Assembly (NCBI RefSeq): GCF_001895265.1
Contig: NZ_CP016796.1
Location: 682,001-746,000 of the forward strand
Direction of reading: 5' to 3'
DNA length: 64,000 bases
Origin: Francisella uliginis
Lineage (GTDB): Bacteria; Pseudomonadota; Gammaproteobacteria; Francisellales; Francisellaceae
A model generated the notes under the pieces. The model was not told where the DNA came from. It ran no database searches and saw only the letters and a list, made by a program, of their open reading frames with translations. Below, piece by piece: positions 1-9,657 of this stretch. Made by a program: the position numbers and the translations under genes. Numbering within the stretch: the first letter of the stretch is position 1; each line of letters opens with the position of its first letter.

Positions 1-1486
<1,486 letters not shown>

Positions 1487-1508
1487 TATTTCTATGCTGA
1501 ATTGTTAA

Positions 1509-1528
1509 ATATCTTTATAAAAAGATAT
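1509..1528 (+). other. hairpin in the 23S-5S spacer
   Basis: A perfect 8-bp inverted repeat (ATATCTTT / AAAGATAT, loop ATAA) lies in the spacer between 23S and 5S rRNA. Spacer stems of this kind are often RNase processing sites in rRNA precursors. That role is inferred from position only. Confidence 0.4.
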
Positions 1529-1546
1529 ATAACCCAAAACACAGTT

Positions 1547-1661
1547 TTGGCGATGATAGCTTGTAGGAACCACCTGATCCCATTCCGAACTCAGAAGTGA
1601 AACTACAACACGCCGATGATAGTCTGGCATTTGCCCAGGTGAAAGTAGGTAGTCGCCATCT
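1547..1661 (+). rRNA. rrf: 5S ribosomal RNA
   Basis: The segment contains the conserved 5S core (cccattccgaactcagaagtg). Its ends pair as TGGCGA (1548-1553) with TCGCCA (1653-1658) to make helix I. It follows the 23S gene in the same operon. Ends are estimated from the helix and may be off by a few bases. Confidence 0.95.
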
Positions 1662-1697
1662 TATTACAAATAAAAGACTTATCGTGATAAGCAATAC

Positions 1698-1729
1698 CAA
1701 AAGCCTCAGAGAAATCTGGGGCTTTTTCG
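1698..1729 (+). terminator. rRNA operon terminator
   Basis: A 12-bp stem (aaaagcctcaga with tctggggctttt, one G-U pair) is closed by a short loop and followed by T-rich sequence. It lies about 40 bp after 5S, as expected for intrinsic termination of the rRNA operon. Confidence 0.85.
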
Positions 1730-2216
1730 TTTCTAATACTTTATAAATTTATTAACTTCATAACTACTTTAAAATTCGTAACTTTATAGCTAAAGAAGTT
1801 TCTATTTTTAATTATAGCTATTGCTGTAATATTTTTTTCAAAATTAAATAAAACTAATATTATTAGTTATATATTTTACAGTAGCTTGACTTTTTATTAG
1901 ATAAGTTATTAATGGTTATAGTTATATAATAACAAATCAACGCTTTATTCTTAATATGGCTTTTTATATCTTAATCGTAGATATATTTTATATCGTAATA
2001 TAGATGGTATTAATCTTAGATCAAATATTATATAGAAACTCTTTGGTTAAGGTCTTTATATATGATATTAGTAAAGCAATGAGAATTAATGCGAGGGATC
2101 CCTAATAATACCTGTCGAATGGAAGGATTAAGACTTCAAGACTGTGAACAGGCTATGGATATAATTAGCGAAAATACCCCAAAATATAAATCTGATAGGA
2201 GATAGTTATTATTATA
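1730..2216. other. AT-rich intergenic region without a confident gene
   Basis: About 490 bp separate the rRNA terminator from the 3' end of the first DsbB-like gene. Most of it is very AT-rich and full of stops on both strands. The stretch 2085-2205 is less AT-rich and holds one short plus-strand frame, listed separately. I see no RNA gene, insertion-sequence end or convincing promoter here. Confidence 0.6.
2089..2205 (+). other. 38-codon frame, possible gene remnant
   Basis: A short open frame begins MRGIPNNTCRMEGLRLQDCE and ends KYKSDRR. Its composition is protein-like (Cys, Pro, Arg, charged helix) and its base composition differs from the surrounding AT-rich DNA. No clear ribosome-binding site precedes it, and an in-frame TGA sits three codons upstream. 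I do not recognise the family. It may be the surviving piece of a decayed gene or a chance frame. Confidence 0.25.
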
Positions 2217-2789
2217 TTATGCTAAGAGATATTTTACAGGATTATCAGGACACTGGGTTAAACCACATTCAAAAAATGTTGATATAAAATTTGCAAAAAC
2301 AACTAGTATAAAAATTAAAAAAACGATATTTGCAAATAAGCGAATCTTTTTATTTTTCGCTTCTGATATTTCTTGAGGCTCCTGACGGATCTCGTATTGC
2401 TTTGGATAAGACATAACTATTGCTATATAAATAATTGCCACCATAGATACTACAAATACCCAGCTATACATATGCATACCTAAGATCTTAGGACCAAAAC
2501 CAACAGGGTCTGAAATATGTAAAGCAATTTGTCTAAGTGATACAAAAGCAGTGAAAACAGCTGATAATAACGATAAAGCATAATGGCTAGGGCGTACATG
2601 GAAACGCATATTAAGTAAAAATCCAAAACCTATTGCTAGTAATCCTAATCTCTGTAAAAGACACAATGGGCATGGTAGTTCTCCCATTACAAATTGAAAG
2701 AAAAAAGCTGCTATTATAATTACAGCGATACCTATAGCTTCAATAGCACTTATAGCTTTAACTAAGTCTTTTGATGTTAAATTTTTCAT
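2217..2789 (-). CDS. DsbB-like disulfide bond formation membrane protein (copy 1, both Cys pairs)
   Basis: This 190-residue membrane protein is of the DsbB family, which reoxidises periplasmic thiol oxidases by passing electrons to quinone. About four to five hydrophobic segments are visible. The quinone-side motif is CPLC at residues 40-43, followed by LLQRLGLL. A second Cys pair, C175 and C180 in a CX4C arrangement, sits near the C terminus, close to the last membrane segment. It follows a 52-residue DUF5993-like gene by about 10 bp and has an AAGGAGG ribosome-binding site. The pair is repeated at 3079-3843 by a paralogue that lacks CPLC. It is not the classical E. coli DsbB, so the exact partner is unknown. 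Confidence 0.85.
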   Translation of the reverse strand: MKNLTSKDLVKAISAIEAIGIAVIIIAAFFFQFVMGELPCPLCLLQRLGLLAIGFGFLLNMRFHVRPSHYALSLLSAVFTAFVSLRQIALHISDPVGFGPKILGMHMYSWVFVVSMVAIIYIAIVMSYPKQYEIRQEPQEISEAKNKKIRLFANIVFLIFILVVFANFISTFFECGLTQCPDNPVKYLLA

Positions 2790-2800
2790 ATCATGCCTCC

Positions 2801-2959
2801 TTATAAATATATTGATAATTGGTTAGTTGCATGATGCAAAAAAACAAGACTTGCAATAATAAGAAATATGCTAAAAATAATTACTCCATAACGACGATTG
2901 AAAAAAGCAGTTATCATTGAGATTAAAAGTAAGAAAAAACTTATTAATATACCTGGCAT
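2801..2959 (-). CDS. DUF5993-like membrane microprotein (copy 1)
   Basis: A 52-residue protein reads MPGILISFFLLLISMITAFF, then NRRYG, a second hydrophobic helix, and LHHATNQLSIYL. Two transmembrane helices joined by a short basic loop, with the LHHAT end, match what I recall of DUF5993 proteins, which are often encoded next to DsbB-like genes. An AGGAG ribosome-binding site precedes the ATG, and the stop lies about 10 bp before the dsbB-like start. The near-identical second copy at 3685-3843 supports it as a real gene. Its role is unknown; association with the DsbB-like protein is inferred from co-location. Confidence 0.75.
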   Translation of the reverse strand: MPGILISFFLLLISMITAFFNRRYGVIIFSIFLIIASLVFLHHATNQLSIYL

Positions 2960-3078
2960 GATTTTCTCCTAATGAAGTGTTACACACTTTAATCATAGCA
3001 ATTAATGAGTCTATTTAATATATGAGGATTAATTTATTGATAGGAATTATATTAAAAACTGAGGAAGAATATTGATGA

Positions 3079-3675
3079 TTATTGTAATATTGGAGCTGCC
3101 TGTGTTGCTTGATCAATATGTGCTACACAACTACCACCATTACACTCATAATAAGTTATACCTATACTTATTATTGTTAATAAAATAAATACTGCAAAAA
3201 CAATATGTGTAATGATGCGTATAATTTTATTGCTAGACTCAGATATTTCTGAAGACGTTCTTTGATGTAGATCATATTGGCCAGAAAATGACATAACTAT
3301 AGCGATATATATTATATAAATAATTGATATTATGAATACCCAGCTATACATATGCATTCCAAAAAGTTTTGGCCCAATGCCAATAGGGTCGAGCATGTGA
3401 ATGCTTATTATCTTCAAAGAAACAAGTAGTGTAAAGACAGATGCCAATAATGACAATGCATAATGACTTGGGCGAATATGAAAGTGAGTATTAAGTAAAA
3501 AACCAAATCCCATAGCAAGTAAACCTAGTCTCTGCAATAATATAAGAGAAATAGGCCTTGGCATGTTATGTACGCTAAATTGGAAATAGAATTCTATTGC
3601 TATAATTGCAGTTATGACTACAACTTCTAGGACACTTAAAATTTTCATGTAATCTTCTACAGCGGATCTTGTCAT
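3079..3675 (-). CDS. DsbB-like paralogue lacking the N-terminal CXXC (copy 2)
   Basis: This 198-residue membrane protein is clearly homologous to the product of 2217-2789: both share LLQRLGLLA, GFGFLLN, RPSHYALSLL and FGMHMYSWVF. Where copy 1 has PCPLC, this copy reads MPRPISLILLQRLG, so both Cys of the quinone-side pair are replaced and two residues are inserted. The distal CX4C pair (ECNGGSC) is kept. By family knowledge, loss of CXXC should prevent electron transfer to quinone, so it may be regulatory, structural or degenerate. The frame is intact and has a GGAG ribosome-binding site overlapping the stop of the preceding microprotein gene. Confidence 0.8.
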   Translation of the reverse strand: MTRSAVEDYMKILSVLEVVVITAIIAIEFYFQFSVHNMPRPISLILLQRLGLLAMGFGFLLNTHFHIRPSHYALSLLASVFTLLVSLKIISIHMLDPIGIGPKLFGMHMYSWVFIISIIYIIYIAIVMSFSGQYDLHQRTSSEISESSNKIIRIITHIVFAVFILLTIISIGITYYECNGGSCVAHIDQATQAAPILQ

Positions 3676-3684
3676 GATAAACTC

Positions 3685-3843
3685 CTATAAATATATTGAT
3701 AATTGTTCAGTTGCATGATGTAAAAATACTAAACTTGCAACAATTAAAAATATGGTAAAAATTACTACTCCTCCACGACGATTAAACCAAGCTGTTATTA
3801 CAGAAATTAGTAATAAAATTAGGCTTATCAATATACCAGGCAT
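3685..3843 (-). CDS. DUF5993-like membrane microprotein (copy 2)
   Basis: A 52-residue protein begins MPGILISLILLLISVITAWF, has the NRRGG loop and ends LHHATEQLSIYL. It has the same length and two-helix layout as copy 1 at 2801-2959. It has an AGGAG ribosome-binding site, and its TAG stop merges into the GGAG site of the downstream DsbB-like gene, so the two are translationally linked. This is the second half of a tandem duplication of the microprotein-DsbB unit. Confidence 0.75.
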   Translation of the reverse strand: MPGILISLILLLISVITAWFNRRGGVVIFTIFLIVASLVFLHHATEQLSIYL

Positions 3844-3928
3844 AGATTATTCTCCTATAATAAATTTCATATGTAATGATAACATAAGTTAATCAAATTG
3901 TTTTATATATATTCTAGAGGTTTTTTAA

Positions 3929-4855
3929 TTAATGAAAAGTATATTTCATACCACTATCTAAAATCATTATAAGAATATTATATGAATTGTCTTGAGGGAT
4001 CAAATTTAATAAATTTTTAGCAATAAAATAGTTAGCTCCACTACTGTGACCGGCATATATTCCTTGCTCATTAGCTAGTTCTAAACAGCCATTTATTGCT
4101 TGTTCATCTGTAAATTGGATAATTTCATCAATATACTTTAAATTCATGGATTTACAAAAAACTGGATTACCAGGACCTTCAACTTTATAGCTATAGATAT
4201 TTTGAAGGTTAGGTTTGCCATTATAAAAAATATCATAATAAACAGACCCTTTAGGGTCAGGCATAATAACTTTAGTTTTTGGATATGTTTCTTTTATTTT
4301 TCTTGCACAGCCTGTAATAGTTCCTCCAGAGCCCCCAACAGTTATGAAATAATCAATATCTACGTTTTGCTCTAAAAAGTAATCAACAATCTCTTGACCT
4401 GTAGTTTCATAGTGACACTGTGTGTTTAGCTTATTATCGTATTGATTTATTAAAATACCATTTGTTTCATTAGCTATCATTTTTGCTTTATTTACATAGA
4501 ACTCTGGATCTTGATGGTCTGAGGTATTTTTGCATATAGATAGGTTTGCTCCGAAGCTTTCTATCATAGCTCTTTTCATTGAGCCTGTTTTTTCAGGGCA
4601 AGTTATATGTACAGGATGATTATATAGTTTTCCAATAGCTGCTAATGAAGTTCCCATATTACCAGAGCTTGCTTCGACTATAGCTTGTTTTGGTTGTATT
4701 TCATTGTGTTCAATAAGTTTTTCCAATATATATTTTGCAACTCTATCTTTAATACTGCCTGTAGGATTTAGCCATTCACATTTTGCAAAAATATTATGTT
4801 TAGTATCTAAATTTCTAAGCTTAATAATAGGGGTGTTACCAATTAAAGATAGCAT
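3929..4855 (-). CDS. PLP-dependent cysteine synthase / cystathionine beta-synthase family enzyme
   Basis: This 308-residue fold-type II PLP enzyme resembles O-acetylserine sulfhydrylase (CysK/CysM) and cystathionine beta-synthase. Visible motifs are IGNTP at 5-9, PTGSIKDR with the PLP lysine at K36, the substrate loop EASSGNMG at 61-68, the phosphate-binding loop GGSGGTITG at 174-182, and SSGAN near residue 272. The probable reaction is beta-replacement giving cysteine or cystathionine. The exact substrate cannot be told from sequence. It stands alone, transcribed away from the small exported protein gene at 5071. Confidence 0.85.
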   Translation of the reverse strand: MLSLIGNTPIIKLRNLDTKHNIFAKCEWLNPTGSIKDRVAKYILEKLIEHNEIQPKQAIVEASSGNMGTSLAAIGKLYNHPVHITCPEKTGSMKRAMIESFGANLSICKNTSDHQDPEFYVNKAKMIANETNGILINQYDNKLNTQCHYETTGQEIVDYFLEQNVDIDYFITVGGSGGTITGCARKIKETYPKTKVIMPDPKGSVYYDIFYNGKPNLQNIYSYKVEGPGNPVFCKSMNLKYIDEIIQFTDEQAINGCLELANEQGIYAGHSSGANYFIAKNLLNLIPQDNSYNILIMILDSGMKYTFH

Positions 4856-5070
4856 ATTTTATTATGATAGGTTTAAAACTAATATATTCTAACAAAATGT
4901 TTACAAAATAATTATCTCTAATTAAGAGAAATTATTTTTATCTAAGCAGGTTTACTGATTTGATATAAGTAAAACTAATAAAATACATAAAGAATATAGA
5001 TTTTTCTTAAAGGTTGTTCGGTGAGAAAATACGTATAGATAAATATTAAAGATCATCAAGGAAATATTAC

Positions 5071-5262
5071 ATGAAACAGTTATTATTAGTTACATTAGTT
5101 TTCATAACACCATTTTGCTATGCTAGTACAAGAGGGACAACATACAATCGTGATAGATATGAAGAGATAAGCTTTTTACCTGAACAAAATATTAGTTCTA
5201 TATGTGCTCAGAGAAAGGATATGGAAGATAGAATTTCTTCTGTTAGACATAGTTATCGATAA
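5071..5262 (+). CDS. small exported protein of unknown function
   Basis: A 63-residue protein starts with a clear signal peptide (MKQLLLVTLVFITPFCYA, probable cleavage before STRG). A short hydrophilic, Arg/Ser-rich mature part with one Cys follows. An AAGGAAA ribosome-binding site lies upstream of the ATG. The stop codon ends 1 bp before the 3' end of the convergent mnmE gene. I do not recognise a family. The signal peptide and ribosome-binding site are the main support. Confidence 0.6.
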   Translation: MKQLLLVTLVFITPFCYASTRGTTYNRDRYEEISFLPEQNISSICAQRKDMEDRISSVRHSYR

Positions 5263-5263
5263 A

Positions 5264-6616
5264 TCATTTTCCGATACAAAAGCTTGAGAATATTTCTCCT
5301 AATAAATCATCTGAACTAAACTCTCCAGTAATAGTATTTAGATATTCTTGAACTATCAAAAGCTCTTCTGCAAGTAGTTCACCATTACCAAGATTTAATT
5401 GTTCTTTTGCTAGAGTTATATGTTCAAAAGCTTTATTTATAGCGGTTACATGTCTCTCTCGAGCTGTATAGATGCTTTCATTTTGATTGGTATAGCCTAC
5501 TTTTTTTAGTATATGATCTTTTAGTTTATCAATACCAATATTATTTCCTGCAGATATGTATATGTGATTATCTTGATTTTCAGGAGTATTTTTAAGTAAG
5601 TCTATTTTGTTATGAACATATGTAATATCAATATCTTTAGGTATTTGATTATAAAATTCAGGTATTATTTCTTTAATATCACTAAATTTAACATTACTAT
5701 TTGTGTAGTCATCAGTTACAAAAAGCACTTGATCTGCTTCTTGAATCTTAGCAATAGCTCTTTTAATACCCTCGCTTTCAATAATATCATCACTACTGCG
5801 TAAACCAGCTGTATCAATTATATGCATTGGCACGCCATTGATTTGAATATGCTCTTTAACAATATCTCTAGTCGTACCTGCAATTGATGTTACAATCGCA
5901 GATTCTTTACCTGCTAAAGCATTTAAAAGGCTTGATTTACCAGCATTGGGCTTACCAACTAGTATTAGAGTTATTCCTTCAGATAAGATAACACCTTGTT
6001 TACAGCTGTTTCTAACGTCTAAAATAGTCTTATATATTTGCTCTAAACTAGTATGTATTTTTTTATCTTCTAAAAAGTTTATTTCTTCTTCAGGGAAGTC
6101 TATAGAAGCTTCAACATACATTCTTAAGTAAATTAGTCTCTCTAGAAGATTATTTATCTCTTTAGAAAAGTCACCTTGTAAAGATTTAGCTGCAGATTTA
6201 GCAGCAATCTCAGATGATGCATTTATAATATCTGCTACAGCTTCAGCCTGTGCTAAATCAAGTTTGTTATTTAGAAATGCTCTTTCTGTAAATTCTCCGG
6301 CCTTAGCCATGCGAGCACCACAATTTAAAGCTGCCTTTATGATTAAATTAAGTACAAAAGGGTTACCATGAGCTTGAATCTCAACAACATCTTCACCTGT
6401 ATATGAAAAAGGAGCATTGAAGTATATTGCAATACCATTATCAATAGTTTCTTGATTATCGTAAATGGTACAAAATGTTGCATAGCGTGGTTTCAACTGC
6501 TTATGAGTAAGTTTTTTTGATATTTCTAGAGCATCTGAACCAGATATTCTAATAATGCCAATGCCTCCATTGCCTTGAGGAGTTGCTATCGCAACAATAG
6601 TATCTTTTGTATACAT
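5264..6616 (-). CDS. mnmE: tRNA uridine-5-carboxymethylaminomethyl GTPase MnmE
   Basis: MnmE works with MnmG to modify wobble U34 of several tRNAs (cmnm5U). The 450-residue length is typical. The N-terminal formyl-tetrahydrofolate-binding domain starts DTIVAIATPQGNGGIGIIRI. A helical domain embeds the G domain, with P-loop GKPNAGKS at 221-228, the AGTTRD switch at 246-251 and DTAGL at 268-272. The catalytic C-terminal tail is FCIGK at 446-450. It is downstream of a small membrane protein gene with a 3-bp gap. Confidence 0.97.
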   Translation of the reverse strand: MYTKDTIVAIATPQGNGGIGIIRISGSDALEISKKLTHKQLKPRYATFCTIYDNQETIDNGIAIYFNAPFSYTGEDVVEIQAHGNPFVLNLIIKAALNCGARMAKAGEFTERAFLNNKLDLAQAEAVADIINASSEIAAKSAAKSLQGDFSKEINNLLERLIYLRMYVEASIDFPEEEINFLEDKKIHTSLEQIYKTILDVRNSCKQGVILSEGITLILVGKPNAGKSSLLNALAGKESAIVTSIAGTTRDIVKEHIQINGVPMHIIDTAGLRSSDDIIESEGIKRAIAKIQEADQVLFVTDDYTNSNVKFSDIKEIIPEFYNQIPKDIDITYVHNKIDLLKNTPENQDNHIYISAGNNIGIDKLKDHILKKVGYTNQNESIYTARERHVTAINKAFEHITLAKEQLNLGNGELLAEELLIVQEYLNTITGEFSSDDLLGEIFSSFCIGK

Positions 6617-6619
6617 TCT

Positions 6620-6871
6620 TTACTTAAGTTTTTCGTTTGAGTTAGATTCATTAGGCGAATTTTCATCTTGATCAATAATTCTACCTTTTTTGCGACTATT
6701 CTTTTTAAAGAAATCAGCATTTTCTTTCATTATTTTTCTACGTAAGATGAATGATGAGATCATTAAAAAAATTATCAAGAATACAAAGATTGGTGCAAAG
6801 ATTATAAAAGATATCACAGCGACTGCGATTAGACCTAGTGACGTTAAAATTTGTTTCACATTGTTGTTCAT
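6620..6871 (-). CDS. small membrane protein of unknown function
   Basis: An 83-residue protein has a strongly hydrophobic stretch from about residue 10 to 43, long enough for one or two membrane helices. A basic, Asp/Asn/Glu-rich cytoplasmic-like tail follows. It lies 3 bp upstream of mnmE and probably shares its transcript. No family is recognised. Confidence 0.65.
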   Translation of the reverse strand: MNNNVKQILTSLGLIAVAVISFIIFAPIFVFLIIFLMISSFILRRKIMKENADFFKKNSRKKGRIIDQDENSPNESNSNEKLK

Positions 6872-6999
6872 TCTTTTCTTTATAATATTTAGCTAGTATA
6901 ATGTAATTATATCACTTTAGTGGTTATTATAAAAAGGGCTCTATATAAGTTTGTATAAATAACTTAGGAGTTCGGTGTTCAAAAACTGGAGGTTTATGT

Positions 7000-7308
7000 A
7001 TGAATATTCAAATTACTGGTAGGCATGTAGAAGTTACTGATCCAATCAAAAGTTATGTCGGTGAAAAAATAGGAAAAGTAGAGCATTATTTTGATCATAT
7101 AACATCTACAAAAGTTATCTTAGCTGTAGAAAAAGAGCAGCAAGTTGCGGAGGCTATAGTAATTGTACCTGGTAGTGAGTTTGTGGCAAAGGCTGAAGAT
7201 AAAGATCTTTATGCTGCTATTGATATGCTAGAAGATAAGTTAGCGCGTCAGCTTAAAAAGCACAAAAATAAAATGAGATGTAATCATGGCACTGGCCATA
7301 GTGAATAG
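7000..7308 (+). CDS. hpf: ribosome hibernation promoting factor (short HPF/RaiA type)
   Basis: This 102-residue protein has the single S30AE domain ([20 protein letters not shown], then [20 protein letters not shown]). It binds the 30S A/P-site region and inactivates ribosomes in stationary phase. The length fits the short gammaproteobacterial form with no dimerisation domain. A GGAGG site lies 8 bp before the ATG. It is followed by ptsN, the same pairing seen in rpoN operons, although rpoN itself is not in this window. Confidence 0.92.
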   Translation: MNIQITGRHVEVTDPIKSYVGEKIGKVEHYFDHITSTKVILAVEKEQQVAEAIVIVPGSEFVAKAEDKDLYAAIDMLEDKLARQLKKHKNKMRCNHGTGHSE

Positions 7309-7345
7309 TTCTTTCTATATTTCAAACCTTATTTAATCATAATTT

Positions 7346-7801
7346 ATGAATCTAAAAGCTCTTATTGATAAAAAAAATATTATCTTAAATCTTAATATCG
7401 AATCCAAAAAACGTTTAATGGAATTTATAGCTAATAGGCTTGCTGTATCTTATCCTGAGATCGATGAAGATTCGGTGTTAAGTAGTATTTATAGAAGGGA
7501 AAGAATAGGTAATACTTACATTGGCAAAAATATTTATATTCCTCACTGTAGAGTTAAAAATCTTGATACTACTAAAATAATTATAGTAACACTCAAAAAA
7601 GGTTATCATGATGACTCTATTGATGAAGATATAAAAATGGCAATAGGAGTATTTTTCCCTGATAATATTTCTGAAATTCATATAGAGTTACTAAAACAGT
7701 TAGCTCTATTTTTAAAAACAGATAGAACACAAAGATATTTTGAACAGGTTAAAACTGTTGATGATTTATATAAGTTAATTACTAGTACATATAATGGATA
7801 G
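7346..7801 (+). CDS. ptsN: PTS IIA-like nitrogen regulatory protein PtsN
   Basis: A 151-residue EIIA(Ntr)-type domain. The phosphorylatable histidine is H67 in IYIPHCR. In the nitrogen PTS it receives phosphate from NPr and regulates potassium and other transporters. The hpf-ptsN order supports the call. No strong ribosome-binding site is visible upstream of the ATG. Its 3' end overlaps the trmJ start by 8 bp. Confidence 0.88.
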   Translation: MNLKALIDKKNIILNLNIESKKRLMEFIANRLAVSYPEIDEDSVLSSIYRRERIGNTYIGKNIYIPHCRVKNLDTTKIIIVTLKKGYHDDSIDEDIKMAIGVFFPDNISEIHIELLKQLALFLKTDRTQRYFEQVKTVDDLYKLITSTYNG

Positions 7802-8534
7802 ATTATTAAAAAATATAAGAATAGTGCTTGTTGAACCATCTCATAGTGGTAATGTTGGCTCTACAGCGAGAGCAATGCTTAATATGGGATTAACAAACTT
7901 ATGGCTTGTGAACCCAAAAAAAGGTATAGATGATGAGGCTATAGCGTTATCTTGTCATGCTACAGAGGTAGTCAAAAGTGCAAAGATAGTTGATTCATTG
8001 GATAAAGCATTAGAAAATATTGATTATGTGGTTGGAACAAGTGCAAGAGTAAGAAGGGTCTCATTACCAATAGAACCTATATCAAAAGTAGCTACAAATA
8101 TTCTAGATAAAATTCAAAAATCTGATGAAAAGATTGCAATACTCTTTGGTCGTGAAAGAACAGGTCTTTTGAATGAAGAGCTTTTGATGAGTAATGTTCA
8201 TGCATATATTCCTTCAAATGAAGGTTATACATCCTTAAATTTAGCTCAAGCAGTTCAGCTAGTTGCTTATGAAATACATAAGCAGATGATTGAAATTACA
8301 TATGCTAAGAGTGTTCCAGAATATAACCATCTACATAAAAAAGCTTCTACAAAAGAGCTACAAGGTCTTTATCAGCATCTTGAGAATAGTATGATAGAGT
8401 CTAACTTTTTAGATAAAAATAAGCCAGGACATGTTATGGATAAGTTAAAAAGGCTCTTCCAAAGAAGCGAACTAGAAAGTCAAGAAGTAAATATTTTGAG
8501 AGGTTTTTTAAGTTCTCTAGATAACAAGGGATAA
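7794..8534 (+). CDS. trmJ: tRNA (cytidine/uridine-2'-O-)-methyltransferase TrmJ
   Basis: A 246-residue SPOUT methyltransferase that methylates the 2'-OH of nucleotide 32 in tRNAs. Motifs include VEPSHSGNVGSTARAM near the N terminus and the knotted SAM-binding motifs LFGRERTGL and PSNEGYTSLNLAQAVQ. Length and the C-terminal helical extension match TrmJ rather than TrmL. The start overlaps ptsN by 8 bp and rnhB follows after 10 bp, so this is a compact operon. Confidence 0.93.
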   Translation: MDRLLKNIRIVLVEPSHSGNVGSTARAMLNMGLTNLWLVNPKKGIDDEAIALSCHATEVVKSAKIVDSLDKALENIDYVVGTSARVRRVSLPIEPISKVATNILDKIQKSDEKIAILFGRERTGLLNEELLMSNVHAYIPSNEGYTSLNLAQAVQLVAYEIHKQMIEITYAKSVPEYNHLHKKASTKELQGLYQHLENSMIESNFLDKNKPGHVMDKLKRLFQRSELESQEVNILRGFLSSLDNKG

Positions 8535-8544
8535 ACAATTTTAA

Positions 8545-9111
8545 ATGATTATATTAGGTATAGATGAAGCTGGAAGGGGTCCTTTATCAGGTCCTGTAGT
8601 TGCTGCGGGAGTTATATTAGATAATGATAAAATTATTGAAGGTCTTAACGATTCTAAAAAACTCAGCGATAAAAAACGTGAATTACTATATGAAGAGATT
8701 ATTTTTAAAGCAAAAGCTTATTCAATAGTCGAGATTTCACCTCAAGAGATAGATGATTTAAATATCTTGCAAGCTACATTAAAAGCAATGAAACAAGTTG
8801 CTGATAATTTAGTAGGACAGTTTGATAAAGTTTTGGTTGATGGTAATAAGCTTCCTAAGTGGAATTATAATTCAGAAGCAATAGTAAAAGGCGATTCTAA
8901 AATCTTAGAAATATCCGCTGCCTCAATATTAGCAAAAGTACATAGGGATAAGATATGTTTAGAGCATGATAAAATCTATCCAGAGTATGGTTTTGCTAAG
9001 CACAAAGGTTATCCAACAAAAGTACACTTAGAAAATATAAAGCAGCATGGAGTTTTAGATATTCATAGAAAAAGCTATAAGCCTGTTGCTAATTTATTGA
9101 AGCTAGATTAA
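8545..9111 (+). CDS. rnhB: ribonuclease HII
   Basis: A 188-residue RNase HII, which removes RNA primers and single ribonucleotides from DNA. The signature GIDEAGRGPLSGPVVAAGV lies at the N terminus with catalytic D7 and E8. The later catalytic acidic residues fall in KVLVDGNKLP and VKGDSKILEISAASILAKV. It follows trmJ by 10 bp and is followed by an acetyltransferase gene 7 bp later. Confidence 0.96.
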   Translation: MIILGIDEAGRGPLSGPVVAAGVILDNDKIIEGLNDSKKLSDKKRELLYEEIIFKAKAYSIVEISPQEIDDLNILQATLKAMKQVADNLVGQFDKVLVDGNKLPKWNYNSEAIVKGDSKILEISAASILAKVHRDKICLEHDKIYPEYGFAKHKGYPTKVHLENIKQHGVLDIHRKSYKPVANLLKLD

Positions 9112-9118
9112 AGAAGTT

Positions 9119-9655
9119 ATGAAAATATTATCAGATAGTAAAAATATTAATCTAAGAAAAGCTACTCGACATGATGTAGACTTTATAGTTAGTTTAGAAA
9201 ATGATGCTGATAATAACTTATATATTGGTAAATGGGACAATGAGACTCACATCTTAGCTTTAGAAAATAAAGATATAGTATATTTTATAATCCAAGATAG
9301 TTTATCTAAAGATGTTGGATATGTGATACTTACTGATTTATTTAATGAGCATAATTCTATCCATATCAAACGTATTACTATAGATTCATCTAGCAAAGGC
9401 AAAGGATACGGCAAGGAAACTCTAAAGCTTATATTAAATTGGATCTTTAATAATACTCAGGCTCATAGAGTCTGGTTAGATGTTAAAGATTTTAACTATA
9501 GAGCTATCCATATTTACAAATCTATAGGATTTATTATAGAAGGTACTTTAAGAGATTGTGAGTTTAATATTATAAAAAATGAATATGAGTCATTTCATAT
9601 AATGTCTATTCTTAGAGAAGAGTATAAGAGAAGTTCAAATAAAGATATGTTTTAG
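9119..9655 (+). CDS. GNAT family N-acetyltransferase
   Basis: A 178-residue GNAT-fold protein of the RimJ/RimL-like group. The acetyl-CoA pyrophosphate loop is SSSKGKGYGKETL, followed by a helix and AHRVWLDVKDFNYRAIHIYKSIGF. The acceptor is unknown; family members acetylate ribosomal protein N termini, amino acids or antibiotics. It is the last gene of the hpf-to-acetyltransferase run and converges on mglB with a 2-bp gap. Confidence 0.85.
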   Translation: MKILSDSKNINLRKATRHDVDFIVSLENDADNNLYIGKWDNETHILALENKDIVYFIIQDSLSKDVGYVILTDLFNEHNSIHIKRITIDSSSKGKGYGKETLKLILNWIFNNTQAHRVWLDVKDFNYRAIHIYKSIGFIIEGTLRDCEFNIIKNEYESFHIMSILREEYKRSSNKDMF

Positions 9656-9657
9656 AT

